From contig JBQTHH010000060.1 of the NCBI GenBank assembly GCA_052390055.1, forward strand, positions 1 through 64,000: a stretch of 64,000 nucleotides of DNA, read 5' to 3'. The position numbers and the translations under genes are program-made. The first letter of the stretch is position 1, and each line of letters starts with the position of its first letter. Shown here piece by piece: positions 62,502-64,000 of this stretch. Origin of the DNA: Allorhodoferax sp052390055. GTDB taxonomy: Bacteria > Pseudomonadota > Gammaproteobacteria > Burkholderiales > Burkholderiaceae_C. Under the pieces are notes generated by a model that was given only the letters and a program-made list of their open reading frames with translations, made no database searches and was not told the origin of the DNA.

Positions 62502-62646
62502 GCGCACTCTCCCTTGGGGTGTCTTGATAGCGCCACATTGTGGGCCCAATGCGCGCAAACGATGCGGGAAAACCCCGAATTTGAAACGGTTAGTCCGTAC
62601 ACTTCGCGCCTATTTCTTGCTAACCCGCCCATGAAGGAGCGCCCGG

Positions 62647-64000
62647 ATGAAGTTTCGTTTCCCCATCATCATCATCGACGAGGATTTCCGCTCGGAAAAC
62701 ACCTCGGGTCTGGGCATCCGCGCCTTGGCCGAGGCGATCGAGAAGGAGGGATTCGAGGTGCTGGGCGTGACCAGCTACGGCGACCTGAGCCAGTTTGCCC
62801 AGCAGCAAAGCCGTGCCAGCGCGTTCATTTTGTCGATTGACGACGAGGAGTTCACTCCGGGGCCGGACCTGGACCCCGCGGTGCTGAACCTGCGCAAGTT
62901 CATCGAGGAAGTACGCTGGAAGAATGCCGACGTGCCGATCTATGTGTACGGCGAGACCAAGACCAGCCGCCACCTGCCCAACGACATCCTGCGCGAGCTG
63001 CACGGCTTCATCCACATGTTCGAGGACACGCCCGAGTTCGTGGCGCGCCACATCATCCGCGAGGCCAAGAGCTACCTGGAAGGCGTGCAGCCGCCGTTCT
63101 TCAAGGCGCTGCTGGACTACGCCGAAGACGGCTCCTACAGCTGGCACTGCCCCGGCCACTCCGGCGGTGTGGCCTTCCTCAAAAGCCCGGTGGGCCAGAT
63201 GTACCACCAGTTCTACGGCGAAAACATGCTGCGCGCTGACGTGTGCAACGCGGTAGAAGAACTCGGCCAGCTGCTGGACCACAACGGCGCCATTGGCGAG
63301 AGCGAGCGCAACGCCGCACGCATCTTCAATGCCGACCACTGCTTCTTCGTCACCAACGGCACCTCCACCTCGAACAAGATGGTGTGGCACCACACGGTGG
63401 CGCCCGGTGACGTGGTGGTGGTGGACCGCAACTGCCACAAGAGCAATCTGCACTCTATCATCATGACCGGGGCCATCCCCGTGTTCCTGAAGCCCACGCG
63501 CAACCATTTCGGCATCATCGGCCCCATCCCCAAGAGCGAGTTCGAGCCGGCCGCCATCCGGGCCAAGATCAAGGCCAACCCGCTGCTGAAGGGTGTGGAC
63601 GCCAAGACCGTCAAGCCGCGCATCCTGACGCTCACGCAGTCCACCTACGACGGCGTGCTCTACAACACCGAGACCATCAAGAAGATGCTCGATGGCTATG
63701 TGGAGAACCTGCACTTTGACGAGGCCTGGCTGCCGCACGCCGCCTTCCACCCGTTCTACGGCATGTACCACGCCATGGGCAAGAACCGCCCGCGCCCCAA
63801 GGAGGCGGTGGTGTACAGCACCCAGTCCATCCACAAGCTGCTGGCCGGCATCAGCCAGGCCAGCCATGTGCTGGTGCAGGACTCGCAGAAGGTCAAGCTG
63901 GACAAGCACCTCTTCAACGAGGCCTACCTGATGCACACCTCTACCTCGCCGCAGTACAGCATCATTGCCAGCTGCGACGTGGCCGCCGCCATGATGGAGC
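62647..64000 (+). CDS. Orn/Lys/Arg decarboxylase, class III-type PLP fold I (partial)
   Basis: The first 451 codons are present; the gene runs off the right edge (family members have about 750 residues). ATG 62647 follows AAGGAG (62633-62638). The N-terminal wing domain (about 1-130) resembles a response regulator; the PLP-binding core starts near 150, with HCPGHSGGVAFLKSPVG, TNGTSTSNKMV, VDRNCHKS, LHFDEAWL and the PLP lysine K397 in STQSIHK. Whether it decarboxylates arginine, lysine or ornithine cannot be read here. An arginine enzyme would make agmatine for the agmatinase at 31021, giving a route to putrescine. Confidence 0.9.
   Translation, partial: MKFRFPIIIIDEDFRSENTSGLGIRALAEAIEKEGFEVLGVTSYGDLSQFAQQQSRASAFILSIDDEEFTPGPDLDPAVLNLRKFIEEVRWKNADVPIYVYGETKTSRHLPNDILRELHGFIHMFEDTPEFVARHIIREAKSYLEGVQPPFFKALLDYAEDGSYSWHCPGHSGGVAFLKSPVGQMYHQFYGENMLRADVCNAVEELGQLLDHNGAIGESERNAARIFNADHCFFVTNGTSTSNKMVWHHTVAPGDVVVVDRNCHKSNLHSIIMTGAIPVFLKPTRNHFGIIGPIPKSEFEPAAIRAKIKANPLLKGVDAKTVKPRILTLTQSTYDGVLYNTETIKKMLDGYVENLHFDEAWLPHAAFHPFYGMYHAMGKNRPRPKEAVVYSTQSIHKLLAGISQASHVLVQDSQKVKLDKHLFNEAYLMHTSTSPQYSIIASCDVAAAMME

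Overview
The window is a 64 kb piece of a high-GC chromosome, almost fully coding, that looks like a member of the Comamonadaceae (Betaproteobacteria; Acidovorax or relatives). The basis is gene order (ilvB-ilvN-ilvC-pssA-leuA; thrS-infC-rpmI-rplT-pheS-pheT-ihfA-MerR-tRNA-Pro; lptF/lptG divergent from pepA-holC), the small Trp-rich protein beside lgt, and the protein sequences. No insertion sequence, prophage, CRISPR array or plasmid function was seen. Nearly everything is housekeeping or catabolic; the interest lies in regulation and in one repeat family.

Layout. 1-5778 (+): branched-chain amino acid synthesis (ilvB end, ilvN, ilvC, leuA) with pssA, then a D,D-peptidase. 5835-11550 (mostly -): IclR regulator, the two N-end-rule aminoacyl transferases bpt and aat, tRNA-Pro(UGG), tRNA-Arg(UCU), murI, class I fumarase and a YqhA membrane protein. 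11709-17855: acetyl-CoA synthetase, a small cytochrome c, lgt, an enoyl-CoA hydratase-like gene and a malonyl-CoA-synthetase-like ligase. 17953-23756 (+): a FIST sensor, a hybrid histidine kinase and a REC-HD-GYP protein, read here as a NosP/NahK-type signalling operon acting on cyclic-di-GMP. 23809-29499 (-): a complete dipeptide ABC transporter (dppBCDF, then dppA).

29694-43755: a Lys/Ala-rich SWIB protein and rraA, then a polyamine block: agmatinase, gamma-glutamylputrescine oxidase, a divergent MocR/GabR-type regulator, gamma-glutamylputrescine synthetase, putrescine aminotransferase, a PotFGHI-type transporter and an aldehyde dehydrogenase. Together these can import putrescine or make it from agmatine, and oxidise it toward GABA. 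An Orn/Lys/Arg decarboxylase that runs off the right end (62647-64000) may belong to the same metabolism. 44063-45379: isocitrate lyase behind two palindromic operators exactly 30 bp apart. 45485-53762: the translation cluster, opening with what looks like a classical threonine attenuator (leader peptide MTPRTTVFVP) ahead of thrS; infC starts with ATC. 53849-58568 (-): lptF-lptG-cbiX-cysB-like-aminotransferase, joined by short overlaps. 58592-62501: pepA-holC-small ORF, tRNA-Ser(GGA), SPFH and NfeD proteins.

The most unusual observations are the thrS attenuator, the FIST/kinase/HD-GYP operon with a 14-bp perfect hairpin in its leader, and a four-copy repeat (GCCCGCG, 16 nt, TGCTAT plus an AT-rich 19-bp near-palindrome). 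One copy lies antisense and in frame inside pheS, at a roughly 20-residue insertion; another supplies a strand of the thrS attenuator. All coordinates, pairings and motifs were read by eye; no database search or folding program was run.
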